Part shown: in pieces, positions 29,096-39,078 of the stretch
Layout: each line of letters opens with the position of its first letter
Numbering within the stretch: the first letter of the stretch is position 1
Source of the DNA: Cudoniella acicularis
Taxonomy: Eukaryota; Ascomycota; Leotiomycetes; Helotiales; Helotiaceae
Length of the DNA stretch: 39,078 nucleotides
NCBI GenBank assembly: GCA_013054445.1
Contig: JAAMPI010000400.1
Coordinates: forward strand, 1-39,078
Direction: 5' to 3'
Translations under genes and position numbers: made by a program
The notes under the pieces: model-generated
Told to the model about the DNA's origin: nothing
Database searches by the model: none
The model's input: the letters and a program-made list of their open reading frames with translations, nothing else

Positions 29096-30712
29096 TCATA
29101 TTAGATAGTCCTTCAAAACAACCCTCAGCAAATAACTCGGTGTACAGCTCCACGCATGACAATAGCTGTTGTTGTGGCAATCCCCATAAGGACTACTCCT
29201 TGAATCGGCACTGTCAAAGCATTCCCAAAATGTATCCGCACCTGCCTTGACCATCCCTCCCCAATATTCTCGCATCAATTTCAAGCATTGCTCTTCCCCA
29301 CCACATCGAGCCAAGCTTTCAGCAACATGATGATATGCGTAAGGTGTCAGCGGTTTGACCGATTTCTCGTCTGCCATCGTTTTCGCGATCGCTGCCAAAC
29401 AAGTTGCCGGATCCATTACACCCGCGAGAGAGAGCCAGGCTTGACTAACCCACGAAACTTGTCGATCCGGTCCACTGACGAAAACACCCAGAGGCGAATC
29501 ATAAAAACTGGCTCCTGCTACCGTCATTCTTTTGACAATGTCAGAAAAAGGCTCGGGCTTAGAAATAAGGACAGCTAGTTTGTTGATTTCCTTGCAGCAG
29601 AAGAGAACCAATCCGTGCATTCCAGCCGTTGTATCGAGACCTTTCGACCAGTCGAGGAATTTCCAGGCTTTGGTTGCTTCTGGGTTGAACTTTCCTTTAT
29701 CGTCAAGGTGCGAAAGCGCTTTTATCATACTGTTGAGAACCGTGGGCCAGAGTTCCACTGCTGTTTCTAAATCGCCCGATTCAACAGCATAGTCATAAAC
29801 CGTTGGGCCAAACAGCGCATCGTAATCCACAATATAATCGGACGCAGGTGAAAGCTTCGGCTTCTCGAAAAGGCATGCTGGGAGACTACCGTCAGCTCGA
29901 GGTAGTGCTGCGAACAGATACAAACATCGTTTGACGAGTGTATAATCTTTGAATGTGCAGTAATTAGTTAAGGCTTGCAGTCGCAAATCACCCATCCACA
30001 CTCGCCGATCGCGTCTTGGTCCGTCTTCGAATACCGTTTGCATGCAATTTCGAAGTGTAACTTGGCTGGTTCGATCGAGAGCTGCGAGTTCTTCATCCGA
30101 TGTTGCCAGAGGCTCAACCGCTGAGAATGTTGCCGGAGATACCGCGCTTACAGCGCGAACCTTTACGTCTGAGAAACGGACTTCGTATTTTGCAGAAGTG
30201 TCGATGATGTCGAATTTCACATAGCGAAAAGAATATCGTCGTGGCATCTCCACATCGGTTGGAAGCCAGTCCACATTAATAATCTCGTCGGGGAGCCAGC
30301 TTGTGCTGATCCAGGTGTTGCATGGGTGTAGGTCTTCGGTGACATCGTATGGGACTTCTCCGAATGTGACTCGGAGTCGGGCGGGTGCGTCAATATTGAT
30401 ACCGTCAACACCAAGATGAAATGACAAGTAACCAACTCGATGCGATCCGAAATCGAGAATAACTTGGTCTCCTTTACCATATGATGTTGTCGAAAGGTCA
30501 TGGATGGTTTGTGTCGGCACTGCTTTGCATCCAAAGAATTCTTCTTGATCTGATTCGAATGTAATAACCGACAGGGGGTGATCAATCCACTCGTGTAAGC
30601 TAGGCTTCAAATCTTCGCCTTTCTGAGCAAAAGATTTATTGAGAATAGTCTCTGGCACTTTGTCAATCTTTTGGTTATCCGGAACTTCTGGTGCCTTTTC
30701 TTCGGAAGCCAT
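29096..30712 (-). CDS. Alpha-L-rhamnosidase-like protein, GH78-type
   Basis: Likely removes terminal alpha-L-rhamnose from glycosides. It is an intronless 538-residue reading from the ATG at 30712 (MASEEK); the frame extends to 30874, but the added 54 residues look like 5' leader. There is no signal peptide, so it is probably intracellular and would act on imported rhamnosides. The N-terminal half is beta-rich (DQVILDFGSHRVGYLSFHLG). The (alpha/alpha)6 catalytic part begins near residue 215. The motif EDGPRRDRRVWMGDLRLQ (229-246) matches the family's acidic active-site segment, and WECFDSADSRSSPYGDCHN and HAWSCTPSYLLR near the end match the late barrel motifs. It is shorter than many secreted GH78 enzymes. 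It is divergent from a sugar transporter, which supports a joint catabolic role. The exact linkage specificity is inference. Confidence 0.8.
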   Translation of the reverse strand: MASEEKAPEVPDNQKIDKVPETILNKSFAQKGEDLKPSLHEWIDHPLSVITFESDQEEFFGCKAVPTQTIHDLSTTSYGKGDQVILDFGSHRVGYLSFHLGVDGINIDAPARLRVTFGEVPYDVTEDLHPCNTWISTSWLPDEIINVDWLPTDVEMPRRYSFRYVKFDIIDTSAKYEVRFSDVKVRAVSAVSPATFSAVEPLATSDEELAALDRTSQVTLRNCMQTVFEDGPRRDRRVWMGDLRLQALTNYCTFKDYTLVKRCLYLFAALPRADGSLPACLFEKPKLSPASDYIVDYDALFGPTVYDYAVESGDLETAVELWPTVLNSMIKALSHLDDKGKFNPEATKAWKFLDWSKGLDTTAGMHGLVLFCCKEINKLAVLISKPEPFSDIVKRMTVAGASFYDSPLGVFVSGPDRQVSWVSQAWLSLAGVMDPATCLAAIAKTMADEKSVKPLTPYAYHHVAESLARCGGEEQCLKLMREYWGGMVKAGADTFWECFDSADSRSSPYGDCHNNSYCHAWSCTPSYLLRVVLKDYLI

Positions 30713-31976
30713 GGTATAACCAAGGGTGGTGGATAGCGTGCAAATTCCTTCCCGGCTTTTCGCGGGTGCGGCGGAAACACTTTGAAAATTTAAGTCGACT
30801 ATAAAGTGAGGAGACAAAACCAAACTATATCCCGGGGAACAGTAGTGGATTGAAGCCCTTGAAATTTTCTCCAATCAAAAAAATGATTCCAAGACCATAA
30901 ATACTCGAAGTGCTGTGAGCTTGTGATTTTTTCTCAAAGTGGACGGACTTCTGAAAGTGGACGGATCAGAACGGGAAGTGCAGTATCGAGGGAACACCCA
31001 ACCACTAAATTGTGGACGTGTTGAATCGCGAAAAGCGAGGTCCCATTCGGCTTGTTTTCATGAAGGATCCCGCTGCCGTAACTATCAGCGGCCGAATGAA
31101 GAAACGACAGATAAAAGTAAAATGAATTCATCAATACCTCTCTGTCGGTAGCTTTTGTCCCGGTGGCTTGAAGCCTGGACCGAGTTTCTGGGCCCTTTCA
31201 CGAACTTGCAAATATTTCAACCCAGGGATCACGCTGTGATCTCCTGCAGCTGGCCCGGGAGTTCGTGACAACCATCAACGAGCAGATTCAGCAACTAGGG
31301 GTTAGTTACCGTTAGCCAAGGGTAAGTGGAAGTACTAATGTACGAGTGTCAGGGGTTAGGCAAGTACGTGTAGGAGCCCACCAGTAACAGTAGCGATTGC
31401 AGCGGATCGCTGCCTCTTTCGACTAGGGGATAACCGAACGGCACTTAGCAACTGATTATTTGATGGAGCTTATGCACTACCAGCACTTAGCAAAAGAAGC
31501 TTGATTTTCTTTGCCGTGCCACGACCCGTAAGCTAAAATGACCCTTTCTTCGGCGCGAATTGTGTCGACCCGAGTGAAAACATCCAAGCCTTCGGTAAAA
31601 GATTGAGCCAGTTTGCAATGCTAGCTAACCGTAGCTTGCTTCCCCGCCGCGGAGAGGTTTTCGTTGTGGAGAAAGGGGAAGACTGGAGACTCTGGGGTTC
31701 CTAGTATGTACGGAACGGCTTTGTTGGGTTTCTTCGTCCACAATTCTATATCTTCTGGTCACGTCCACCAGGACTTCAAGACATTTTTTTTCGATCGCAA
31801 GCTCTGTACAATTTCTCACTAATTCATTGCCAGCCAATTTTCGTGGGACTCGGGTTTTCTTGAAGAAATCAGCAACTTCTTCGAGAAACCAGAGATTCAA
31901 AATCTTCGTACCAACGAAAAATCGACGGTATTTACCCACTCAATCCTGCCGCCTGCCCGTTTAGGGAAACGCCATC
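30713..31976. other. Shared upstream region of rhamnosidase-like and sugar transporter genes
   Basis: 1264 bp between divergent starts, a candidate bidirectional control region. It includes the 10-bp palindromic GGATCACGCTGTGATCTCC near 31228-31246 and several GGGGTTAG-type strings (31297, 31352). The frame 31625-31939 on the minus strand has no recognisable content. No known regulator site can be assigned. Confidence 0.45.
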
Positions 31977-33736
31977 ATGGGTAAAGCGGTCACAATCGGA
32001 TCTGGCATATTTCTGGCCATTGGAGGTAAGAAAGTCCCTGCCAAGCCCTCCGTCAGAGGTTTGTCATGGGAGAAAAAATGCTAAAGGACTGGTTAGGCTT
32101 CCTCTTCGGCTATGATAGTGGTGTCATCACCTCGACCATTGGTCAGCCAACATTTATTTCCTATTTCGGGACACCAGATAGCGCCCAAACAGGTGGTATT
32201 GTTTCTTCCTTCACAGGAGGTGCCATCCTAGGTGCTTTGGCTGTGTCCTGGCTTGCAGATGCATTGGGCCGGAAAAGGACTGTCTTCATTGGCGGTTGCA
32301 TCTCAGCGTTTGGGTGTGCACTCCAGGCTGGTGCTGCTACTCTGCCAATGTTAATTGCTGGTCGTCTCATTGCTGGTATTGCTGTTGGACTTTTGTCGGC
32401 TATTGTGCCTATGTATTGTGTAAGTCACCACTACAAGTCGCTCACCGTCTTTACAAGTCGAATTCGTTGAATTCTTTTCACTGACTAAAATCTTCTATTC
32501 TAGTCTGAAATTGCCGAATCCAATTATCGTGGTGCGCTGAGTGGCTTGTTGCAATTCATGTTATCCTGGGGTTATTTCGCTGCCCAATGGATTGGCTACG
32601 GTTGCAACTACAGCAACACCTCCTTCCAATGTAAGAATAATTACTATTTACAATTATTCCAACAAGCTGACACGAAATTAGGGCGCTTCCCTCTTGCATT
32701 CCAAGTTATTCCAGGGTTGTCACTCGCTATTGGCATTTGGTTCCTCCAAGAAAGCCCCAGATGGCTCATGGAGAAAGATCGCTTTGAGGAAGCCAAAGAG
32801 TCGCTCCGCCGCCTCCACAGCAATGGCCATAACGATGAGATTCTTGAGCTCGAATACCGCGAAATTCACGACACCATCGTTGCTGAAAAGGCTGTCGCTG
32901 TGCGGTCCTGGAGTGGCATGGTTTCAAAGCCCGCATGGAGACGTCGTCTCGCTCTCGGAATGGGAATTCAAGCCTTCGGACAACTTTCTGGAATCAACGT
33001 CATCAATTACTATGGTGTTACCATCTACAAGCTCCTCGGCATCGATACTCGTACTTCTCTCATGATCATTGGTATCTCTGGATCGTTGTCCATCGTTTAT
33101 TGTGCTTTGGGCCTCTATTTCCTTGAACGATTGGGCCGCATAAAGCCAATGGTCTTCTCCGCCCTTGGATGCGCCTTCGCCCTTCTCGTTAACGCCGTTC
33201 TTAGCCAGTATTATGTAACTGGCAGCTTAGCTTTGAATGCTGATCCAAGCGCACTTCGAGCCATGGTTGCTATGAATCTTGTCTTCTCGTTCTTTTTCAC
33301 ATTTACTGGTATCATCACTTGGGTATACCCCGCAGAGATCTTTCCGGTCGAAATTCGAGCCCGCGGTAATTCGCTCTCCACTCTCATGAATTGGTGTCTT
33401 GGACTTGTCATTGGCCAAATCTCGCCCTTGGCCCTCGGCGCTGTTGGCTTCCGCTACTTTTATGCCTTCTTCGTCTTCAATCTCTGCGCTGCTCTTGCTT
33501 ATATTTTTCTTTTCCCTGAGTAAGTATCGCTTCGCCTTCTTTTGGCCATGAATTCAGCTAATAATGTAAACAGAACCAAGGGCAAGACCCTCGAGCAGAT
33601 GGATACCCTTTTCGGAGATCAACTCGTTCCCCATGCTCTCGAAGATCCAGACGCAGCTGCGGCAGCTATGGCAGCCTTCCAGGAGAAAGGTGCGGTTCTG
33701 GTTCAGGAAGAAACTCGTGCGGAACCAACGAACTAA
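31977..33736 (+). CDS. MFS sugar transporter (sugar porter family)
   Basis: A plasma-membrane sugar porter, probably proton-coupled, with 12 membrane segments. Exons are 31977-32025, 32097-32419, 32504-33519 and 33574-33736, giving 516 residues. The introns (71, 84 and 54 bp) have GTAAGA/GTAAGT donors and matching phases. Family motifs are GFLFGYDSGVITSTIG across the first junction, DALGRKRTVFIGG (loop 2-3), PMYCSEIAESNYRGAL across intron 2, WFLQESPRWLMEKDR before the central loop, GIQAFGQLSGINVINYYG in helix 7, ERLGRIKPMV and YPAEIFPVEIRARG. The C-terminal cytosolic tail is Ala/Glu-rich. It is divergent from the GH78-like gene, so L-rhamnose or a rhamnoside is the obvious substrate candidate; the sequence alone does not fix it. 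Confidence 0.9.
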
Positions 33737-34240
33737 GGCGCGAATGTCGAATATTTTCTAGCTCACCTCGCTGCTTTGGGGTTTTGAATGGCGGAGGAAA
33801 GAAGGCCTATTCTAAGAATGTGATTACTAAGAGTTTCTTTTTAAACTCGTCTCTACTTTAATACCGAATTTTAAACTTTCGAATACCACCGTTAAATCTA
33901 TTAAGGTGTAGTTTTTCCTGAAGATTTTGAATGAAAACCGGTTGAAAGAATCTGACATAGTGGAAAGCTGAAATACTTTCAAAATTTCGTGAGTGGTTTT
34001 GCGACTATAACCACAAAGGTTTAACACCGTACCGATAACAATTTTGAAGTGTAGTGGAAGAAAAAGCAAGTCTTGGCGACACGGGGGGCGCAAATTTAGT
34101 GACGTGGCGATGGAGTGAGTGCAGCGGTCAGACGTTTACGGCGTTTACGCATGTGGCATGATACACCGACGATATCATCATACCTTCATCTCGAGAAATT
34201 GGATACAGCGTTAGCAGAATTACCGGGTCTAACAAACAGT
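33737..34240. other. Intergenic region, no supported gene
   Basis: 3' flank of the transporter. 33840-34060 contains T/A-rich sequence with no coding. Nothing further is recognised. Confidence 0.45.
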
Positions 34241-35280
34241 ATGGAGCCTCTTTCAATCACAGCCTCCGTGACTGGGATTCTAAAATCCTTCTCAGGCGTT
34301 GTCAAAGAATTGAGCGGCCCTCGCAGCCATTACCAGAATGCAAACCTCACAATCTCAGTGATCTGTACCGAAGCAGCAGTTATCAGTGCTTCCCTCATTT
34401 AATTACGTTCTCTTCTGTCTCCCATCTCAAACACTATAGGGGAACGCTTAGCCAGTGAGCCAGGGCTTGCTCAAGCACTTGACACTTCATTTATTAACTA
34501 CATGCTACTCTATTCTTGCCTTCATTACGAGGTTAAGGGTCTACAGGTAGCTGTGCAAAATTATTCTGGGGGGTTGAATTGGTTGCACAAGATCAAAGTG
34601 GTTTGGAAAGAAGACGAATGGTTACTTTATTAAACTAGATCCATCGTCTGAAAAGCACTCTATCCTTCCTCTTCCAAGAACTACAAATGTTAGAGTCTTA
34701 TATTCCGGACCCCTGTCTGCATTCAAGTGCCGAAACTGACTTGGCTCAGGGAGTCCCTGTAAAACATACAGACTACACTCGCTGGACATCGTGAAGCTCT
34801 TGAAGAAATTAAAAGAAATATTCGGCACTGAGAAGTGCGTATCCGAACACGATGGTGCCTAAGTCTATCCTCGACCCCACACTTTCCGGAGCAGGTATCT
34901 TCAGAAACGTGACCTCAGCCACGGATGATACTGAGTTTTCATTCGATGATGCCGTGGTTAATTCCAAGGCGTATCGATGAGCTATGCAAACTGAGCAAGC
35001 GCGAGTGACCAGCATTGAACTTGCCGCTGATTCACGTTCACTCGAAGACGACTCGGTTAGGCTCTCGCAAGGCAATGGAATTAAACCCAAAGAGTCCAAA
35101 AGCGCGGTTCCGGAGAACCTGGGAAGTCTGGTGTTCTCAAGACCTTCAATACTATCAGGGCCATCCGGGGAATTCCGGCAATATGTGTATCCTGCGGGAT
35201 GCATCATATTTTTGACATGTTTGAGATATGTAGCGCGCCTATTATGTTTCCTACGTTTACCAGATGAAAGGTCTGATTAA
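34241..35280 (+). pseudogene. Decayed N-terminal domain of a STAND/NLR-type protein
   Basis: Starts MEPLSITASVTGILKSFSG, the hallmark start of the fungal N-terminal domain found on NLR-like and ankyrin proteins. At 34400-34402 a TAA interrupts the frame (ASLI stop LRSLL, where relatives have Gln). The same frame then runs on through ERLASEPGLAQALDTSFINY and YEVKGLQVAVQNY to KEDEW and a stop at about 34634. Later segments are in other frames: HREALEEIKRNI near 34780-34830, and TEFSFDDAVVNSKAYR, TGA, AMQTEQARVTSIE near 34925-35010. The frame 34984-35280 ends in a hydrophobic stretch. No NACHT/NB-ARC domain follows. CAA to TAA and CGA to TGA changes fit C-to-T mutation. Confidence 0.62.
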
Positions 35281-35609
35281 TAAAATGTTCGTCTTGCGAT
35301 TAATATAATGCAATGGTCGCGACTATCGGACGTCAAAGCCCCCGCCAGAGTAGAATGTAAGGAAGATAAGGGTCAGGGGTTAGGGTTATAAGGTCAATTT
35401 TAGTAGTCAAGGTTAACCGGGGTTTGGAGCCGTAGGATTATGTATTCTAATAAAATACAAGCCTTTATGGAATATCACATTTGACTCTCGATTAAATGTA
35501 CCCTTAGATTTACCTAATGTCCTGCGACATCTAGCCATAAATTACAAGCGTGTTCTCCTGTAAGCAGTGAAAGAGCGTTTGTATAAACAAACTTTCCTTC
35601 AATATTCTC
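35281..35609. other. Intergenic region
   Basis: Holds GGGGTTAGGGTTA near 35377-35389, a chance or relic resemblance to telomere repeats (only about two units). No gene. Confidence 0.45.
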
Positions 35610-36375
35610 GTGTACAGTTATACGTCATTCCATCCCGTTCTTTATCTTCCAAACCGCTTAGCAGGTCTTTTCTCTTTTACATCCCTAAGCGGAAATGCCA
35701 ACCCCATTCCAAATGACATACGAGACAACGACAATTCCACCTCTAGCACAAGTATTAACGTCGCATATCCCACTTGTTCTTATCTCGAAAAGGTCTCTTC
35801 AGTGATTAACATGTTTGACTACTTCACCCCCGCAAACTTCCTCTCAAGTCCCTTAGCTCAGACTCCTACACCCTATGGGTCACCCCAATCTACTTCGACT
35901 CTCTGAACGAACCTAAGACCAGACGACTGAAGAACATTATCCCGAGATCTGCCATTACCTGCTTCGAAACATGCTCTTACATTCAATCACTTCAACGACA
36001 ACTCTCCGCACCATGGCTCTCGGGCGCATCTGCTACGATGATCAGCCAACATATTGGACTGTGGTTTTAGATTCGCACGGACGTCTCTTTACTTTAAGGT
36101 CTAACGAAGTCTCAGAGTAGGGATTGCTTACTTAAAGTGATCCAATCGATATCGATGAGATATTCATGAAGGTTTTTCCGCCAGTTAAGATACCAGAGTT
36201 CGACAAGCAAGGTGCGAAGGCTGTGGAGCTTGGAGATCTGGCTATTTTGGAGGACAAGGATAGTGAATCTCTCGGTGATCTTGAAAGTAAGGTGAGGTAT
36301 CAGATTTTGGAGGAAGTTACAGGTTGGGATCGCATCTGTGTTTCTAAGGATAAGAAAAGCTCTCTGAAGTTTTGA
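35610..36375 (+). pseudogene. Unrecognised, probably decayed coding region
   Basis: Several short plus-strand frames with protein-like text: 35610-35906 (YFTPANFLSSPLAQTPTPYG); an overlapping frame from about 35879 (TPIYFDSLNEPKTRRLKNII, CSYIQSLQRQLSAPWLSGAS) ending in TAG near 36068; 36013-36120 (ICYDDQPTYWTVVLDSHGRL); and 36144-36375 (KVRYQILEEVTGWDRICVSK). Frame changes between them suggest indels or missed introns. I cannot name a family. Confidence 0.35.
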
Positions 36376-37249
36376 CGAGGCGGTAGTGACTCGGGGATAG
36401 TCGGGTCGTCTGGATATAGGTCTTCTGTTTATGGGCATCCTTCTTGACGCCTACAAAATACAACTTGGTCTTCCCTCTAACGGCTTTTCAACTCCTTGTG
36501 TCTTAAAATCAAATGCTAGAAATACCTAATACATAAAAATGTGAAAGAAAACAAGGATTTTCTCTTTATTAAAAAGAACAAAAGTACTTAGCAATTAGCC
36601 TATTGTTAATATTAAAAGTAGACTAAGGGTTAAATAGTTTATTCCTTTGTCACCCAGTGTTCAATCCGTATTCGTGAAAAAGGTACGTTAAGAAATTACG
36701 TTATTCAAGGTATTTTACAGTTAGCCACCCCTTTTCTCGTCTCTTTAGTTATTATAAAATCTTAACTGCCGAATACAATAATTCCAATGCGGCTTATAGG
36801 CCCACTTGCTGAGAGAACTAAGTTTGTGCAGTGGCAGTCGGCGAGTCTTGATGCCATAAACAGGTGCATCACCCCGGTATATATACTGACACTGTAGGGC
36901 GCGCTTCTTGCTTCAGGAATCCATATTTGTAATTCACTTAAGGTGATAAGGTAGGTGCATGCAGGTGTCTATCCGCACTATCAACAAGACTTTTTATATA
37001 GAGATGCTATTGGACAACCGTAGCAGCCCACCTCATCTTAAAGCGGAGAACATGCAGCTCCACTCCGCCATCCTACTCGAAATTCTTAGCTCTTAACGTC
37101 TAGGCATCACTATCCTCCAAACACTGTAACCTCACGCCTCGCGCATATAATATTCATAGTTTCAGCAGCTTGGCGAGACAGGTATGCAGATGCTCACAAA
37201 GCCTCGGAAATACCATAGATATAGTTAACCAGGAACAGAAAAATACGGA
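36376..37249. other. Intergenic region, AT-rich
   Basis: No gene is seen. 36520-36780 is AT-rich with TTA-rich repeats of low complexity; 36840-37240 includes TATATA elements near 36879 and 36995, with the likely promoter of the small coiled-coil gene at the end. Confidence 0.45.
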
Positions 37250-37561
37250 ATGTCGGGGAAAATTACCGACGCGCGGATTGAGCAGCTCCAAGATTTAAGG
37301 CGAAGAAGGGATGAGCTGATTGAGAAGATTCAGGAAGAAAAAAATGGGATGCAAAACCTACTGGATTTAATGGACGAGGAGACCCAGGATTCTACGCATT
37401 CTTCCTCAAGAGCCGCAAAGGAGAAGCGGGGCAAAGACAAAGATAAGTCTAAGTTTAGTCATGAAAAAGCTATTGAGATTCATGAATTAGCCATTGTTAG
37501 GTTGGAGGAGGATTATGCGCAGGTTGTTAAGGAGTTAGAAGACCTTGAGAACATAATTTAA
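37250..37561 (+). CDS. Small coiled-coil protein of unknown function
   Basis: 103 residues, intronless, with an A at -3 of the ATG. Two heptad-like helices (about residues 8-43 and 75-102: ARIEQLQDLRRRRDELIEKI and VRLEEDYAQVVKELEDLENI) flank a charged linker rich in Lys, Ser and Asp (SSSRAAKEKRGKDKDKSK). It has no signal peptide, membrane segment or catalytic motif. A small oligomerising or adaptor protein is possible; no family was recognised. It lies tail-to-tail with the kinase-like gene, with stop codons 37 bp apart. Confidence 0.55.
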   Translation: MSGKITDARIEQLQDLRRRRDELIEKIQEEKNGMQNLLDLMDEETQDSTHSSSRAAKEKRGKDKDKSKFSHEKAIEIHELAIVRLEEDYAQVVKELEDLENII

Positions 37562-37597
37562 AGATAATAAGTGTGTTGGGGGAAAATAGGCAACCGT

Positions 37598-39078
37598 TCA
37601 CCGGGAGAAAGGATGTCGTATAATACATTTCCAAATGATACAACAGGCCCCAGCCAGAAACAAGACTGCGCTACTTCCTATAACCATATTTGGGAGAATT
37701 TGTCTTATTTTCGGGGAAAACCTTTCCTTTCCCCTTGACCACCACAGGTATGGATTTGTAACAACACTATCCCAGGCACACGTAGTTGCCAGCGCTATTT
37801 CCATATTCTCCTCCTCTATCTCATTATCGGCGGGATCGTTGATCCCAAGGTGCTTCCGCTCCGCTCGGTATTTCTTCCAATCGCGAATCTTCCTAGCCAC
37901 CATGATCGGGCGAGCTGGGTCCTCTTTTATAAAGTCCTCTATCCGCCTTTGTAGATCCTTTCGCTGATATAGAAGCTTATCCAGGAATCTTCCAGCGAAA
38001 TAATCCATATCAGTCCAGTTCACCAATGCTGCCTGAACCAGGATGCCTCCGTTTTCATGTACTCTCGCCCATTCATTCGACAACAACTCCTCGCCGTATA
38101 CTTTCAGCTCTGTATCCCTGACGGTCTCACGAAATATATCCAACTCCTTGACGTACTTGGCGTATTGAACGGGCCAAGCTAGGGTATCGGTTTCTCGACT
38201 GGTGAGCCATGTGGGTGGAACGAAAAACTGTAGAGGGACGACGCAGGCCCACTCCCAGTCGAGAAGAGCCACGATATCTATGTTCTCGTTGACCATCAAA
38301 TTGTAGGGATTCAAGTCACCATGATCCAACATGAAGGGGCCTCGATCAAACGTATGATCTAGCCACTTCTTCGTGAATTGAGAGAATTGATCGAGGTTAT
38401 AGAGCGTTTCGTTGCCGTCCTCTTCACTATGAACGCTCTTCCTCCCCCTCTCAAAGGCGTTCCGCGCAATGCGCAGCAACGTCGACGCATAGTCACCCGC
38501 CGATGTGAGAACGCCTTCGCAATTTCCATGCTCCGCCTGTATACGCGAGGGTTGCAAGCCTTCCAGCTCTTGTTCATTTATCGCGATTGAGGCCACCTTC
38601 TTCCGCACGTCAACGCTGTCGTCCGCGCCCTGACCAAGAACACCGATAGACGAGAACTCGAGCCGCCTGAGCTGAAGGTAGATTGAGGCTAATTGCTCGT
38701 AAAGGTGTTGTCGCTGGGCGTCTGATAAGGTGTTGAATCCAACATCGAACAGCGTGCGGCCTTCAACGTAGTCGAGGATGACGAACGAGTAAAGGCCCTT
38801 TTCGCGCCCAAGGGAAGACGCATGGATTCGGGGAATTGGGATATTCGTCTTTTTAGCAATGAGCCTATGCAGTAGGAACAGAGGATGTCAGCGCAAGGCG
38901 AGCTATACAAGTCTCGACATACTGCATCGTGGCCGTCTCGCGCTCAAGCTTTTGCTGCGCGCCGAAGGCCAGACATGGCGAGAGAGGCACGCGAACAACC
39001 CAAGAATCCCTCCTTGAGCCATTTTTGTCTTCCGCATCATTCACGTCTGCTACGCCGGGCCGTGGGGAGAATCGGACA
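37598..39078 (-). CDS. APH-like phosphotransferase with C-terminal membrane segment, 5' end outside window
   Basis: A protein-kinase-like fold of the aminoglycoside phosphotransferase/choline kinase type (APH). Fungal members are numerous and mostly of unknown substrate; no antibiotic link is implied. Exons are 37598-38864 and 38923 to beyond 39078 (minus), with a 58-bp intron (GTATGT donor, GCTGAC, CATAG). Seen in order: SWVVRVPLSPCLAFGAQQKL then ERETATM (N-lobe), IPIPRIHASS, FVILDYVEGRTLFD (hinge), the catalytic loop LDHGDLNPYNLMVN with HGD and Asn, and LLDWEWACVVPLQFF (metal-binding Asp). The end is unusual: after KIRQILPN comes a hydrophobic stretch of about 22 residues (MVIGSSAVLFLAGACC and so on), then a short basic tail. 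That would make it tail-anchored with the kinase domain facing the cytosol. Confidence 0.83.

Noticed and set aside
31625..31939. 104-codon minus-strand frame in the leader of the transporter gene
   Set aside because: Lacks start context and recognisable motifs; lies where the transporter 5' leader is expected.
35370..35395. Telomere-like GGGGTTAGGGTTA
   Set aside because: Only about two units, with ordinary sequence on both sides; too short to call an interstitial telomere.
1..39078. tRNA, rRNA or CRISPR features
   Set aside because: No cloverleaf with consistent arms, no rRNA-like segment and no regularly spaced repeat array was seen by eye. A dedicated scan (tRNAscan, Rfam) could still find something I missed.

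Overview
The window looks like a piece of chromosome from a filamentous ascomycete. I would guess Leotiomycetes, but that is an inference from protein style only. The genes are split by short introns of about 46-90 bp with GTAWGT-type donors, CTAAC/CTAAT branch sites and YAG acceptors. The protein families are typically fungal: Zn2Cys6 regulator, G1 glutamic peptidase, S10 carboxypeptidase, berberine-bridge-type oxidase, STAND N-terminal domain and fungal APH-like kinase. The intervals between genes are AT-rich and carry decayed repeats whose copies differ mostly by transitions, as expected where repeat-induced point mutation (RIP) has acted.

Layout. 1-10.1 kb is a gene-rich part: the 3' portion of a multi-finger C2H2 protein (+), a secreted G1 glutamic peptidase (-), an atypical NAD(P)-binding epimerase-like protein whose first exon is only the start codon (-), a secreted S10 serine carboxypeptidase (+, one apparent frameshift) and a secreted FAD-linked oxidase (-). 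The three secreted proteins fit a saprotrophic or plant-associated lifestyle.

10.6-14.3 kb holds four end-to-end miniature inverted-repeat elements that share TTA target sites. The last TTA is the complement of the stop codon of a seven-exon Zn2Cys6 transcription factor gene (-), which itself has one apparent missing base in its zinc cluster. 14.3-17.6 kb is repeat debris, one decayed coding region and a solo-LTR-like sequence.

17.6-24.5 kb is accessory. A divergent pair of unrecognised cysteine/histidine-containing proteins (18496-20348 minus, 20952-22133 plus) lies between two same-orientation copies of a ~316-bp LTR-like sequence. It is followed by two abutting inverted-repeat transposons, one of which keeps a piggyBac-type transposase tail.

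25.3-28.3 kb carries an RBR-type (RING1-IBR-RING2) ubiquitin-ligase gene with two alternative versions of a RING2 exon, and a truncated F-box/LRR-like fragment. Both lie inside an interval bounded by ~115-bp inverted repeats. 29.1-33.7 kb is a divergent pair of a GH78-like alpha-L-rhamnosidase and an MFS sugar transporter, a plausible sugar-utilisation unit.

34.2-36.4 kb holds a decayed STAND/NLR N-terminal domain and an unrecognised decayed coding region. 37.2-39.1 kb holds a small coiled-coil protein and an APH-like kinase with a C-terminal membrane segment that runs off the window.

Exon borders were worked out by eye from splice signals, phase agreement and protein continuity. They are inferences, not transcript evidence.
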